NCBI RefSeq assembly: GCF_021462225.1 | Contig: NC_061816.1 | Coordinates: 10,441,390-10,505,389 of the forward strand | DNA length: 64,000 bases | Source of the DNA: Girardinichthys multiradiatus | Taxonomy: Eukaryota; Chordata; Actinopteri; Cyprinodontiformes; Goodeidae | Reading direction: 5' to 3' | Part shown: piece after piece, positions 41,891 through 54,115 of the stretch | Numbering within the stretch: the first letter of the stretch is position 1 | Layout: every line of letters starts with the position of its first letter | Position numbers and translations under genes: made by a program | The notes under the pieces: generated by a model | The model's database searches: none | Told to the model about the DNA's origin: nothing | Seen by the model: only the letters and a program-made list of their open reading frames with translations

Positions 41891-43195
41891 GTATTGTTTT
41901 CTAAACTCTGACAGATTGAACACATTAATCTGTTTTTTAACCCTTTTCACCTCCTCCTCCCCATATTCCCTTTGTCAGTCCATTGTGTTACATAATTTAT
42001 GTACTTCTTTTTTTTGTTTTTGTATGTCTGGATTATGTTTTTGTGTGCATTTAATGTAAATAGCCCTATTAGAAATAATCAATTTTGTCCTTGAAAGACA
42101 TTTTGCGCCAGTGTATTGGGACAATAATTAAAAATGACTCAAGGTGCAAAATGTCCCAATTTACATGCTTTGCCTAAATTAGGTTAAAAATCCACATGCA
42201 GAGATGAATGAAAGTGCTAATAACAGAAAATCCATGCAGTTCTCCCTTTTAGTATCCATTCAGATGTAATCTAATGTACTTCTAAATATACCATTTGTTT
42301 GAATTGTAATAGTTGTTGAAGAAGAGAGGACATTAGTAACAGACTGAAGTGTGTATGCATGCATACATGCACGCAGCAATGTTTCAAGAGAACTTTGACA
42401 AACGGCTCCTGTTTATCATGGCGGCGCCGTGGCCTGTGTTCTCCTGTCTCTAAGGTAACGGAGGTCCTGAATGCTCTCTTATTGGCTCAGCCGCTGAACA
42501 CCCAGCAAGAGACAAAAGAGAAGGACCTGGCGCTGGTAATTTCTTATCACCAAATCCCATTAGGCTCAGGGTTTTTCATTTTTTGTATTAGCCTACACAA
42601 AAGTAAAGTGGAAATCAGCATAGCCACTCCATTCAACCCCTGCTGTGAGCCTGACTGGGTCTTCTAATAACATCACTCTACTCCAGCCTGTGCAGCACTA
42701 GTAAAAGAGAGACTTTAAAAAAATTAATAGACTGAAAATAAAAAGCATGAAAAGCTATTTACTTTTGTAAGAATTGTTTCTGAAAAATATAAAACCATAT
42801 TGGATAAATTTAATAGTCTTGATGTGCTTTCATTGGTACAATTAAATAATAACCTGCTTATTTGCAAGGCACACAGCTGTCCAACATTCTGGATCTAAAT
42901 AAGTACATTAAACTCAGTCTTCTAATTACTGTATTTAGTATTTTGACCTGATTAAATGTCTAATGGTCTTGGAAAAGAGCAATAACATCTAAAGTTTAGA
43001 TAGTTAAGAGTCAATATCAGATTTTCTGAGTAAAAATACCACAACAAAAATGTCGAAATCGATCTACTTGCTTTTATTTAAAAAGGCCAGACCACTATTC
43101 ACATTACAACAAAAGCAGTGCAATATTAATTGTTACAACTGTAATAATGTTATGTGTAACGCATGTTTATTATGTTTGAGTGAGGCAAAAGTATA
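41890..43195. other. No gene recognised; a GC-rich island at 42410-42560
   Basis: 42410-42560 is distinctly GC-richer and contains catggcggcgccgtgg and a (t)aaggtaacgg donor-like site. It could be conserved non-coding DNA or an unrecognised exon, but no protein similarity is apparent. The rest is AT-rich. Confidence 0.3.
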
Positions 43196-43199
43196 GACT

Positions 43200-43990
43200 G
43201 CAAATTAGGTTGTAGTCCTCAAGTACATTTTCTGATTATGTTGGTAAAAGTCCCACCACAGTATTTCAGTCGGATTAAAGTCAGACTTTGACTAGACCAC
43301 TTCAAAGCTTTCAATTGTTTTTGTTTTTGAGCCATTTGGAGGCGGACCTGCTGGTTCAGTTCGGATGTCCACTTGTGCTGATAGCCAGACATTCTCCTTC
43401 AAGTCATCCAGGTCTTGAAGCAGCAAAAGAGCCCCAGATCATAACACTACCACCACCATGTTTTAATCTTGGTATGAAGTTCTCTCTCTAAGATGCTGTT
43501 AGCTTTAAACCAGAGGTAATGAGAAACACACACTCCAAAAACGTCCACTTTTGTCGAGCAGAGGTTTTGGCCTTGGAACTCTCCCATGGACACAGTGTTT
43601 GCCCAGTCTCTCTCTCTGCTTGACTTGTGAACTCTGACCTTAACTGTGGAAAGTGAGGCCTAAAGAGCTTCAGATGTTGTTCTGGCTTATTTTATGACCT
43701 CTTGGATAATGGTTTTCCGTTTTCTCCAATTGCAGATAATGCATCTCAATGTGGTTTGCTGGAGTCCCTAAGCCTTAGAAATTGCTTTGCAACCCTTCCC
43801 AGACTGATAGATGTCAATGACTTTGTTTTTCTTCTGGTTAGGAATTTCTTGTTGCATGATACGTTAGTTTTAAAGATCTTGTGGACCACATCATCCTGTC
43901 AGACAGGTGCAGACCCCTTGCGGCTTGGGTGTGACAATTAGGCTAAAATAGGCAAAGTTGGTTAGGATACTTTTTTGGCCTTGATAAAAC
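43200..43990 (-). repeat. Tc1-like relic, same family as 62665
   Basis: Minus-strand blocks: actttgactagaccacttcaaag, acattctccttcaag, gccccagatcataacactaccaccaccatg, then the N-terminal region with gtggtttgctggagtccc and gactgatagatgtcaatgac. Only the middle and N-terminal parts are followed. Stops and deletions throughout. Confidence 0.75.
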
Positions 43991-44189
43991 CTTTATACAT
44001 GACCTTAATCACTGAAATATTCCTTACAAAACAGGAAGGAAGAGCAGGTATAATGAAAATGCACATGAAGTCCTAAGTGACCTGTTGCTTTCTAAGTTAT
44101 CACCTTCTGAGAAAAAATCCATTTAGAAAACTGGGGGAAATGGACCCAGCAGATAAATACCCATATACTAGTACATTTTAGCTTATCAA

Positions 44190-44660
44190 GTCGTAATTTG
44201 AGCTCTAATTCTTTCACCTGTCATGTTTCATCCAAGAAGCGGTGTACCTTTAGGATGGCCCGAGCTGCACTGACACCTCTCAGCAAACTGAAAGGGCCTG
44301 ATATACCCAAGGCTATAATCACCTCAAAAGTGCAGTTGGTTGTGCTTATGTGTGTGCTAACCACCCCACATGAAGGCAGATTGACAGACAAAAGGTCTAA
44401 TCGCTCCTCAGCTGCAGCCGCCAAACACCTCAGAGGAAGTATTGACCCAAAAGCCTCATAATCCCCTTCGCCTAACACTGGCAATTTCATGTAATACCTG
44501 TAATAACACGCATTCAGCTCAAAGTAGTCATCAAAAGAGCCCCGAGCATCTGATTTTGAAAGGTGAGCCGTTTGAATAAAAGGGGACCAAAGTGTATATC
44601 AGTCTGTAATAACAACATTGTGGCCCTGATTCACAGGTCCCCTTATGAGTGTGTTTTTAT
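44190..44660. other. Candidate conserved non-coding region
   Basis: Non-repetitive, GC-richer than its surroundings, open by chance for about 87-89 codons on both strands (44198-44461 and 44221-44490), with no splice-flanked frame or domain. Texture suggests selection, but this is only an impression. Confidence 0.22.
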
Positions 44661-44844
44661 TATTTTCACTTTTACTCTTTATGGCTTTTCCTCTTTTTAA
44701 ATTTCAAAAGGAAACATTCAAAGAAACACAGATAAAGTCATATGGCAAAGAAAAGCTTTGGTCTTTTATTTAGTGAGCTTGTGAATATACCTTTGATATC
44801 TCATTGGTTGCAGTGTGTTGCCTTGCAGTTCCCATGAACTTTGC

Positions 44845-46000
44845 CACATTTTGTCATGTTACAACCACAAACCTCAATGTATTTTATATGCCAGGCCAAA
44901 ACAAAGTAGTGTGTAATTTTGAAGTGGAAAAGGAAACATCTTTGTTTCTGCATGCTTTGCACATCCAGAGACTATAATTGTTGCCTATTGTTCTTAGGAG
45001 TCAGTCAGATTGAATATAGAACACATTTGAACATCAATTTTCTAGTCTTGTCACAGATTCTCAGTTAGATTTTGGTCTGGACTTTGACTGGGCCAAATAT
45101 GCTTTAATTTAGTGTTCAAATTGCACCAATGTGGTTGATTTATTTGGTCACTGGTAAGTAGGAGCACCTCAGTAAAAGCTGAAGCATTAAAGTTTTAGCA
45201 GTTTGCTGGTTTGGAGCTGGGGCTTAGTAACACTAGAAGGACATCAGAAAAAAAACAGCCCTTTAACCCTGTGACGACTTATACTGTAATCTATAGGGCA
45301 AGTTAATTTGTATATTTGAGCAGCAAGACAAATCTAAATGCTTTAAATCATGAGAACATAGGAGAGAAAACAAAGTACATTGCAGTCGCATAATGAAGGA
45401 AGGAAAAGTTGGACTACAGAAGGAAATTAATGTTTCAGTTAATAGTTTAAATAGGACAGTCAAAGGCAACTCCAAACAAATGGGGTCTAGAGAGAGAAAA
45501 GATACCGGTAAAAAATCCTTCCAGACAATTTCCCAGCAGATTCATCCTGAGGTCAGACTGTGCAAAAAAGTCACATTTAAAAAGAAAAATGTTCAAAAAA
45601 TATATGCCTCTGTTATCTTGACAATTTTTGAACTTCATGACATGACAAAAGAATAGATCTAGTGTGTGGAAAAAGAGAATCCCTACAAGGCTTAGATTTG
45701 TGAAGTTGCATTTGAATAAACCTTAGGTTTTCTGCAACATTTTCTGTTGGGCAAAGAAGTCCAAAGTAGATATATTTGGCAATAGTTTATAACATTATGT
45801 TTTGTGAAATGTGCATGCCTACTATCAGTTCAAATCACAGTGGTGGAGGCCTTTTGATTTGGACTTGTTTTTGGGGCTGATGATCCAAACCTTAGCAGTA
45901 AACAACAACAGAAAGACTCCAGTCATGTTTGTCCAATAGTTGAGTCAAATTCCATAACTGAACCCAACAAAAATAAGTTTAGTACTTATTTTTCCCCATG
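44845..46000. repeat. Fragments of further Tc1-like elements
   Basis: 44845-45115 shows an element end (ccacattttgtcatgttacaaccacaaacc) and blocks such as ggtctggactttgactgggcca, minus orientation. 45720-45960 shows plus-strand blocks (agtagatatatttggcaat, cagtggtggaggccttttga). Orientation differs, so two relics probably abut. Nothing is open. Confidence 0.5.
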
Positions 46001-47840
46001 AGGCATTTGGAAGATATTTAGTTTGATAGGTTGTATTGTTTTTGTTTTTTGGAAGCTTAAGACCTGGTAAAAAATTGATAATTTTATTTTATCCTGAAAC
46101 ATGCCCTTAGAATTAAAAGGTTTTGGAAAACCGACATGACTATAGAAAGAATCAGTCCTTTAGATAATAGTTGCTCGTTACAGTTTTTCTTTGTATTTTG
46201 ATAAAGTATGGGATTTGATGCGATGTGAGGAAAACCAAGCAAGTTTAAGCAGTTTATGAGCTGAAGTGAATGCAGTTATCAGGATGGGTTTTGTATCTCT
46301 TAATAATTTATGTGGAAATCTGAAACTCAAACTTTGAAGTACCAGCGCATTCAGTCTAAAATGTGATATAATCGTATGTAGAAAGGATGTTTGCATCACA
46401 CATACACGCTCACACACCCATCATCATTGTCATTATCATCACAGCCTCAATCATCCCTATCTGTATTCACTCACTCACACACACACACACGGATTCACAC
46501 TTTTCAGCCTCTGATTTGGTATTCATGTCACAGAGATTAATCAACCTGCTCATCCCATCTGGTGTTGCACACTGATACACACTGTGTCTTCACACTCTAC
46601 CTGCCTCCAGGTGTGTGTATGGGGTGGGCTGGGGGGTTGGCACACCATTGACAGACATTGAGAGAGGGGTCTGTCAACCCATCTCCATATCTGCATATTA
46701 ACAGCGGACCGTCCCTTTAATTTCCTACAGCAGCTGATAACCGTCGCCTCCTCCTGGCCTCTTTGTTGCTCCGACACCGAGCTCTCAGATTTGTATGTGT
46801 GTGTGTTTGAGGAAAAGACAGGAAAGACTTAAAGGACACTTCTTTTTGTTTCACACACACATATGTTCAGGCTGTCTGTTAGACATTAGCTTGTTATTCA
46901 TTTTTATGTGCAGATTATTAAAAGAAAGCATCTGTGACATATTTAAATAAATGCCAAAAATGTGTATAAGTTTCACAATACTGGTTTCTTTACATGATTT
47001 TACTTGATAGGAACACAAAGACTTGTAGTCTGGTTCCTTTTGCTCTGTGTTTTACTTCCTGTTTTCTGTCACTCCTGTTTCTGAGCTTCTTTTTACCTCT
47101 TTGTATTTGTCTTTGGGTCATTCTCATTTTATAAAATACATCACTTGTTAAAAGAGTACTCTTTGAGAGCTACTATATGTGGCGCATCAATGTCAATATC
47201 TTTGTTCCAACAAACTCACAGTTGTTTTAATGAAATATAACCTGACTGTTTTCAGAGCAGGTTAGGTTTAAACCAGAATTATAGTTCGAATCCAGATTTA
47301 CTAACCTGGCTACAGGTATAAACCCCTATTTGATGTGTGTTTGTGGTAAATAAACCTTGCAGACTATGTGGATGTCAGGGAGAAAATGATCAAAATGCAT
47401 GACAAGAATTGTTCTGCTGTAATTTACTTGTAATGTTTTAGTTTTCTGTGACCTTTAAACTGAGCTGCCGTCATGAAAAGCAAAACAGTAGTTTGATTTT
47501 CTATTGCAGAAGCAATGTGGAGAACCTTTGTGCTAAAAAGTGCTGAGAGAATGCCTACGCTGTGCACCTGCTTTGCCCTTTGTGTCTTTTCACAACAGTC
47601 ATAGCAATAATTCATGTTATGGCACATAAACTGCAGCAGAAGAGTAACAGTTTGGTCTGGAAGTTCTAATTTCTCTTGCTAATATGAAAAGAAACATTGC
47701 AGCAGACCAAACATGACACGTTCATGCTGCAGGTAGAAATCCCCACACTGGATGCATAGCTTCAGATGATCTACAATACCTCGAAAGAAATTTCTCTTTG
47801 TCAGATTGACTAATGGTTGTCTTTGATTTTTGTTTTTCAG
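46000..47840. other. No gene seen; scattered CA/CT-rich tracts
   Basis: CA-rich stretches at about 46400-46500, 46797-46805 and 46851-46860. About 46660-46800 is GC-richer and unique. No coding region was recognised. Confidence 0.35.
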
Positions 47841-47879
47841 AACAAACGTCAAATGATGTCAGAACTATTTCCTCAAAAG
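47841..47879 (+). CDS. Candidate 39-nt micro-exon of an unidentified host gene
   Basis: A 39-nt segment sits between a good acceptor (tttttgtttttcag, with a branch-like gactaat about 33 nt upstream) and a consensus donor (GTAAGA). Length is a multiple of three. Two of three phases are open: NKRQMMSELFPQK or QTSNDVRTISSK. If real, it would be an internal exon of a gene with very long introns, which would fit the lack of other genes here. No gene could be identified and chance cannot be excluded. Confidence 0.3.
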
Positions 47880-49606
47880 GTAAGAAATGCTGCTTTTATT
47901 TGCTAGAATTAGAGATTTAGGTGGGGATATAGAAGAAGTGAGAAGGCATTTTTGGTTTGTCAACATCTAAAGTTGCATGTTTGCATGTTGAAGCTATAAA
48001 TGTTCTCCATTTTACACAGAAAGATCAACTTTAAGATTAGTACACACAGATACTCATGCTGTGACTGAATAATTTTCAATAATTTACTAAATAAATCAAA
48101 TATGAAAAATGCTAAAATATGAATTATTAGGGAAAAGTGTATATAATCATTTAATTCTATATTAATAAAACAATTAAATCTTTTCCATACAAGTCAGTGG
48201 GCGGGGTTAACACTTCTATAGATGAGGTGATTTGTCTGTAGTTCAATTGTTGTGCAGGTTAACCAGTCAGATGTTGTCTGATGCTGATGAGATAAACAAA
48301 GTTTAACTTATTTCATTGCAGATTGTTGCTCAATAAATAGGAGATAAACAAATTATACATGATTACAACAGGTTTTAATTGAACTTTTAATTGATGCTTT
48401 TCACAGTGTTTTTAATTGTATTTAATAAAATCATCGATTTAAATAGTGAGATATTTTTTGGATTGATAAAATTATTATATATAAATAGGTAAAACAACCA
48501 AGATATTTATTCATATAGTGACATATTTATATCAAAGGCCAGAAGTATCACAATTCCATAAATAGGTTATAACAAATATGTGATCATTTCTAAAAGTAGG
48601 AGACCTAAGATTATTTGTAAAGATATAAATATGTAAATCAAGACATAAATAAGCACAATTTGTATTCATTATATTAGATATTAAACATTAACTGTTATAT
48701 ATTGTAATTTATGCTTCAAATTTTGTATTTTATATGACTGAATTTTTAAAATGTAGGAAAAACAAAACATTTATCTGTGACTGCCTTTACATATGCACAT
48801 TTTCAAATGAGGTATTTTATTTCTTACACCTGCTCTACATAAATAGATTGCTGGACAGACTCATTTCAGAGTTAAGGCCCACCTATCTTGCCTTTTGTGG
48901 AAGCTCGGAGTCACTTTTGTTTGGATCACACATGCAACTGTCGTTTCCTTTATGCTTGCATCCTTTGCCTGGATATAACCCACAACGTCGATGCTCATGT
49001 GGTGGAAATAATTTGTTGCATTTCCATCTTTGTGCTCTGATGGAGGTCTTCCTTCTTGTAGCCATTCTCCTTTAAATGATTGAAGTATTTTCCATTTCTG
49101 GTGTGAAAAACTAAGAGGTTAACACACTGGTTATACTCTTGATGTTTTTTTTAAACATGCATTTATTCTGCAAGAAAAAGCATTTTTAAACATGCAGGTA
49201 GTTATAACAATAGTAGCTGAAGCTGTTACATGTCTTCAGTTATTTTATTCACTTGTAGTAAAAGTTTCGACCCCTTCATCTCGTTTATGTGTCACTAAAG
49301 CTGAAACTGTGTGAGTCTGAGTCTCCAGTGATCTTCAGTAAGATAAACACCTAGGCTACTTTAGCTTTTCAGAAGAGGATGTGTTTCAAAGTAAGGTCTG
49401 AGTTTTCATTCTCTCCCCTATGCTGTTGCACAACAGAAACACATCCAGCACATGTGCAGAATGGATGAGGTGAAGATCGAGATCTTCTGCACCTTCAAAC
49501 AGACAAAAATCACTAGGCACCAGAAGGAATCATTACATGTTTTTGTTTTAATAAGACATGCATTTATTTTTGATTAAAGTCAATGACTTTAGCCAACAAT
49601 AAACAG
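47880..49606. other. No gene recognised
   Basis: AT-rich up to about 48730. The stretch at 48840-49075 is less AT-rich and open on both strands, with a cysteine-containing minus-strand frame (CNKLF, CGLYPGKGCKHKG) that I do not recognise and cannot support as a gene. Confidence 0.3.
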
Positions 49607-50424
49607 TTGTGCTCAAAATTATTCATACCCCTGGCAGATTTAGGTTAAAAGTAATACTAGCGTTTGTAACAGCCCTGCCAGAGTCCCGACTTTATTATTC
49701 TGTGGAGGGAGCTAAAGATTAGGGTTATGGCAAGGAGGCCTTCCAACCCCTAAGTCTTGGAGCATATCACCGAAGCTTAATTCTCCAAATACCAGTGGGA
49801 ACATACAAGAAGCTGCTCGGTACTATAGGAAGGTTTTAACTGCTGTAACCCCAATAAAGATTTTTTTTGTTTGTAATTCTTAATTGGAAACATGGGGTAA
49901 TTGAAACTAGTAGTAACAGGCAGACCTCTATGTTGCAAGTTAAACATGTCAGCCCAATGTCAAAACCTTCTTCACTTTATGTAAGGTTAGGCACAAAATT
50001 ATTCATACCTTTGACATGTAAGATGTGAAATTATTTGTATGAAACTGAAATATTTTATCTTAAGGATAAAAAATTTTAAAAGTATGCATTTCGATCCCAA
50101 AATTTTACTTTTTATTTTAAATTTTGTTTTAAATATTATTGGCATAACAGCAATCACACACATTTACCGAGCAGCTTTTTGTATGTCTCCACTGGTATTT
50201 GGACAATTTATCTTTGGTCTTGCACTCCACGTCTTAGAGGTTGGCCATTGCCATTGCCCTAATCTTTAGCTCCCTTTACAGATCCCCTACAGATTCAAGT
50301 GGGGAGTCTGGCTGGGCCACTCTTAAAATGTTAATCTTACTTCCTTTCTGAAGAAATACGGTAAACTTAAAAGATTAATTTGACCCCTACCTCTACTAAG
50401 GGTATGAATAATTCACACAAGCTC
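49607..50424. repeat. Two Tc1-like relics of one family, head to head
   Basis: Ends of the type gctcaaaattattcataccc occur at about 49610, again internally near 49990 (cacaaaattattcatacc), and inverted near 50400 (gggtatgaataattcac). The first part is in plus orientation (accagtgggaacatacaagaag, tataggaaggttttaactgctgtaa: transposase C-terminus). The second is in minus orientation (ccctttacagatcccctacagattcaag, ctggctgggccactc). Neither is open. Confidence 0.6.
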
Positions 50425-51261
50425 AAATCTGTGGGTTTGGACTCCAAAATGTAACCTCAATAGTCCAGTTCTAGAAATCCCCTGTGCATGTGATTCAGAT
50501 ACATGCAGTGCATGTAGGGAGCGTAGCCTCAACATCCCTGCAGTAAGCATTGTAATATTTTCCATGTAATTGAACAATAGCAGAGTTATACTCAAGTACT
50601 TGCTAGAAATTTAGTTGCCTCAGAAATATATATATATTTTCCCCATTTTTTTTGTCCAAAATCTCAGTAAAGGAGCCAGCCCTGAGAAATGTAAATATCA
50701 GGGTTATTTTATTATATCACAATGGAATGAATATACTGCTTGTTTTTACTGCACAGACTAGACATGTAATGAACAGTGGCAGAACTGTTTTTTTTGTGAT
50801 TTTATTTTCTTAAAAATATACTTAGATTGTCTGTCAGAGTGAAAGAAGTGTAATGGACATCTTATCAGTGCGGTTTGACAGCATGTGCTACCACATGGAA
50901 TGATGTGTGTTTGTATTTAGTCCAGGAGTGCTGACTGCACAGTGATGGGATGATGACATGTGTTCATCATGTTGGAGAGAGACAGATTGATGGACAGGTC
51001 TTCTTCTTGCTCTTATCCTGATCATCTGTCCAGTTTGAATGACTGAGCTCCTCTGCAGTTTTCACCCTGCATCTGCTCAGTCAAACTAGAGTCCTCCCTC
51101 ACACATAGGGAAGAGAAAATGAGGAGCAAGTTAAATGAAAAAACACATACTTTGCTATGAAAATGTTTTAGTCTACATCCACATCCAGAAGCAGCAAAGC
51201 AGCCACCAGATCATCTCACTTTCAGCACAATGCTTGATGGTCATTATAATGTTGCTTTTAT
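50425..51261. other. No gene seen
   Basis: No coding frame, RNA gene or element was recognised between the Tc1 relics and the Rex3 insertion. Confidence 0.4.
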
Positions 51262-51273
51262 TCAATTCAATTC
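51262..51273. repeat. Left target-site duplication of the inverted Rex3 insertion
   Basis: tcaattcaattc, matching 54009-54020. The core aattcaattc is simple sequence, so the duplication is probable but not unique. Confidence 0.6.
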
Positions 51274-51304
51274 GTACTCGTACTCGTACTCGTCGTCTTC
51301 CGCT

Positions 51305-52238
51305 TTATCCGGGACCGGGTCGCGGGGGCAGCAGACTCAACAGAGACGCCCAGACGTCCCTCTCCCCAGACACCTCCTCCGGTTCCTCCAGGGGGAGCCC
51401 AAGGCGTTCCCAGGCCAGCCGAGAGACATAGTCCCTCCAGCGTGTCCTGGGCCGTCCCCTGGGCCTCCTCCCGGTGGGACGTGCCTGGAACACCTCCCGA
51501 GGAAGGCGTCCAGGAGGCATCCGGTATAGATGCCCGAGCCACCTCAACTGGCTCCTCTCGATGTGGAGGAGCAGCGGCTCTACTCCGAGCCCCTCCCGGA
51601 TGGCCGAGCTCCTCACTCTATCTCTAAGGGAATGCCCGGCCACCCTACGGAGGAAGCTCATTTCAGCTGCTTGTATCCGGGATCTCGTTCTTTCGGTCAT
51701 GACCCAAAGTTCATGGCCATAAGTGGGGGTAGGAACGTACACCGACCAGTAAATTGAGAGCTTTGCTTTTCGGCTCAGCTCTCTCTTCACCACAACGGAC
51801 CGGCACAGCGCCCCCATTACTGTGGCAGCCGCACCGATCCGTCTGTCGATCTCCCGCTCCATTCTTCCCTCACTCGTAAACAAGACCCCGAGATACTTAA
51901 ACTTCTCCACTTGAGGCAGGAACTCCCCTCCAACCTGAAGAGGACAAGCCACCCTTTTCCGGTGTCGAGTACCATGGCCTCGGACTTGGAGGAGCTGATC
52001 CTCATCCCAGCCGCTTCACACTCGGCTGCGAACCGCCACAGCGCATGCTGTAGGTCTTGGCTAGAGGGGGCCAGCAGGATCACGTCATCCGCAAAAAGAA
52101 GAGACGAAATCCACTGGTCCCCAAACCCGACCCCCTCCGGCCCTTGGCTGCGTCTAGAAATCCTGTCCATAAAAGTTATGAACAGTACCGGTGACAAAGG
52201 GCAGCCCTGCTGGAGTCCAACATGCACCGGGAACAGGT
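51305..52238 (-). pseudogene. Rex3 reverse transcriptase, 3' half (inverted insertion)
   Basis: Minus-strand frame from GLQQGCPLSPVLF through FADD to RPRGRPRTRWRDYV and PPRPGPG. Two extra bases near 51958 (gtactcgacaccgg against gtactcgaccgg in the copy at 18970) shift the frame, splitting it into 51817-52227 and 51305-51952. tcaccgg-type sequence near 52190-52210 (ggtgacaaagggcagccctg on the plus strand) matches the second Rex3 PCR primer I remember. It lacks the 5' part of the RT, which lies on the other strand. Confidence 0.88.
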
Positions 52239-54010
52239 GATGGGTCAGACAAAGAGTGGTTCAAGAATCCCTCATGAAGAAAATAATATCGAGGCACGTG
52301 ACGTCGCCCGGTACGGCGGAGCCGGGGTCCCACCCTGGAGCCAGGTCGGGACTCGTCGGAGAGCGCCTGGTGGCCGGGTTGCTCCTCGCGGGACCCGGCC
52401 GGGGTGAGAGGGGTTGGACTCTGTTCTACTCTGGAGTGGCCCACGTGGGGAACGACAGTGACACCTGGAGAGGCGTGATCGGGAGGAATGGCCTCCCCGA
52501 TCTGAATCCGAGTGGTGTTTTGTTATTGGACTTCTGTGCTAGTCACGGTTTGTCCATAACGAACACCATGTTCAAACATAAGGGTGTCCATCAGTGGACT
52601 TGGCACCAGGACACCCTAGGCAGGAGGTCGATGATCGACTTTGTTGTCGTATCATCAGATCTTCGGCCACATGTTTTGGACACTCGGGTGAAGAGAGGGG
52701 CTGAGCTGTCCACTGATCATCACCTGGTGGTGAGTTGGATCCGCTGGAGGAGGAGAAAGCCAGTCAGACTTGGCAGGCCCAAGCGCATAGTGAGGGTCTG
52801 CTGGGAACGTCTGGCGGAGCCCTCGGCCAGGGATGTATTCAACTCCCACCTCCGGGAGAGCTTCGACCAGATCCCGGGGGATGTTGGAGACATAGAGTCC
52901 GAGTGGACCATGTTCTCCGCATCTATTGTCGATGCTGCTGCCCGTAGCTGTGGCCGTAAGGTCTGCGGTGCCTGTCGCGGCGGCAATCCCAGAACCCGGT
53001 GGTGGACACCGGCAGTAAGGGATGCTGTTAAGCTGAAGAAGGAGTCCTATCGGCTGTGGTTGGCTTGTGGGACTCCTGAGGCGGCTGACGGGTACCGTGA
53101 GGCCAAGCGTGCTGCGGCCCGGGCTGTGGCAGAGGCAAAAACACGGGCCTGGGAGGAGTTCGGTGAGGCCATGGAGAAGGACTACCGGTTGGCCTCGAAG
53201 CGATTCTGGCAAACCGTCCGTCGCCTCGGGAGGGGAAAGCAGTGCTTCGCCAACACTGTTTATAGTGGGGGCGGGGGACTGCTGACCTCGACTGAGGACA
53301 TTATCGGGCGGTGGAAGGAGTACTTCGAGGATCTCCTCAATCCTGCCATCACGCATTCCGTGGTGGAAACAGAGGCTGGGGACTCGGGGTCGGACTCTTT
53401 CATCACCCAGGCTGAAGTCACCGAGGTGGTTAAAAAGCTTCACGGTGGGAGGGCTTCGGGGGTGGATGAGATCCGCCCTGAGTACCTCAAGTCTCTGGAT
53501 GTTCTAGGGCTGTCATGGTTGACACGTCTCTTCAACATTGCATGGCGGTCGGGGACAGTGCCTCTGGACTGGCAGACTGGGGTGGTGGTCCCCCTTCATA
53601 AGAAGGGGGACCGGAGGGTGTGTTCCAACTACAGGGGGATCACACTCCTCAGCCTCCCTGGTAAGGCCTACGCCAGGGTATTGGAGAGGAGAGTCCGACC
53701 GATAGTCGAACCTCGGCTTCAGGAGGAGCAGTGTGGTTTTCGTCCCGGCCGTGGAACACTGGACCAGCTCTATACCCTGTACAGGGTGCTTGAGGGCTCA
53801 TGGGAGTTTGCCCAACCGGTTCACATGTGTTTTGTGGACCTGGAGAAGGCATTCGATTGTGTCCCTCGTGATGCCCTGTGGGGGGTGCTCCAGGAGTATG
53901 GAATCGGGGGCCCTTTATTAGGGGCCATCCGGTCCCTGTACGAGCGGAGCAGGAGTTTGGTCCGCATTGCCGGCACTAAGTCGGACCTGTTCCCGGTGCA
54001 TGTTGGACTC
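52239..54010 (+). pseudogene. Rex3 endonuclease remnant and 5' half of the reverse transcriptase
   Basis: Open plus-strand frame from 52256, running past the element end to 54118. It starts in the leader, then [15 protein letters not shown]: the N-terminal part of the endonuclease has been deleted, joining FYSGV to HVGNDSD. The remaining endonuclease C-terminus follows ([45 protein letters not shown] with the catalytic histidine region), then a linker, RT fingers and palm ([25 protein letters not shown]) up to VHVGL. The frame then reads into flanking repeat, so the last ~36 residues (from [10 protein letters not shown]) are not LINE-encoded. Confidence 0.88.
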
Positions 54011-54115
54011 AATTCAATTCAGTTCAGTTTTATTTATATAGTGCCAATTCACAACGCATGTTGTCTCAAGGCACTCCACAAAGGGTTTGAAAAGGTGTGG
54101 GGTTGTTGGGGAGGT
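54011..54115 (+). repeat. Common fish interspersed repeat (ttttatttatatagtgccaa type)
   Basis: Begins aattcaattcagttcag, then ttttatttatatagtgccaa, ttcacaacgcatg and ctcaaggcactccacaaag, a pattern I recall as abundant in teleosts. The Rex3 insertion sits at its left edge. Confidence 0.6.

Larger units (their letters stand above)
51274..54010. mobile_element. Rex3-type LINE with 5' inversion (twin-priming structure)
   Basis: The 3' half (51274-52238) lies on the minus strand with its (GAGTAC)n tail at the left edge. The 5' half (52239-54010) lies on the plus strand. Both halves contain the stretch cctgttcccggtgcatgttg, so they meet at nearly the same point of the element, and together they give one element running from the leader to the 3' end. 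The inner junction shares a short ggt overlap. Flanking 10-12-bp repeats support a single insertion event. This is the arrangement produced when both target strands prime on one LINE RNA. Confidence 0.85.

Noticed and set aside
42359..42667. 102-codon frame at the GC-rich island
   Set aside because: No domain, no codon bias that stands out, and no conserved splice context; kept only as a note.
44198..44490. 87- and 89-codon frames open on both strands
   Set aside because: Overlap each other, no domain, no splice context; listed only as a possible non-coding conserved region.
48734..49075. 113-codon plus frame and cysteine-containing minus frame
   Set aside because: No recognisable family, and the overlap on opposite strands suggests chance.
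52655..53443. 262-codon minus-strand frame
   Set aside because: Antisense to the Rex3 plus-strand frame, which has recognisable endonuclease and RT motifs.
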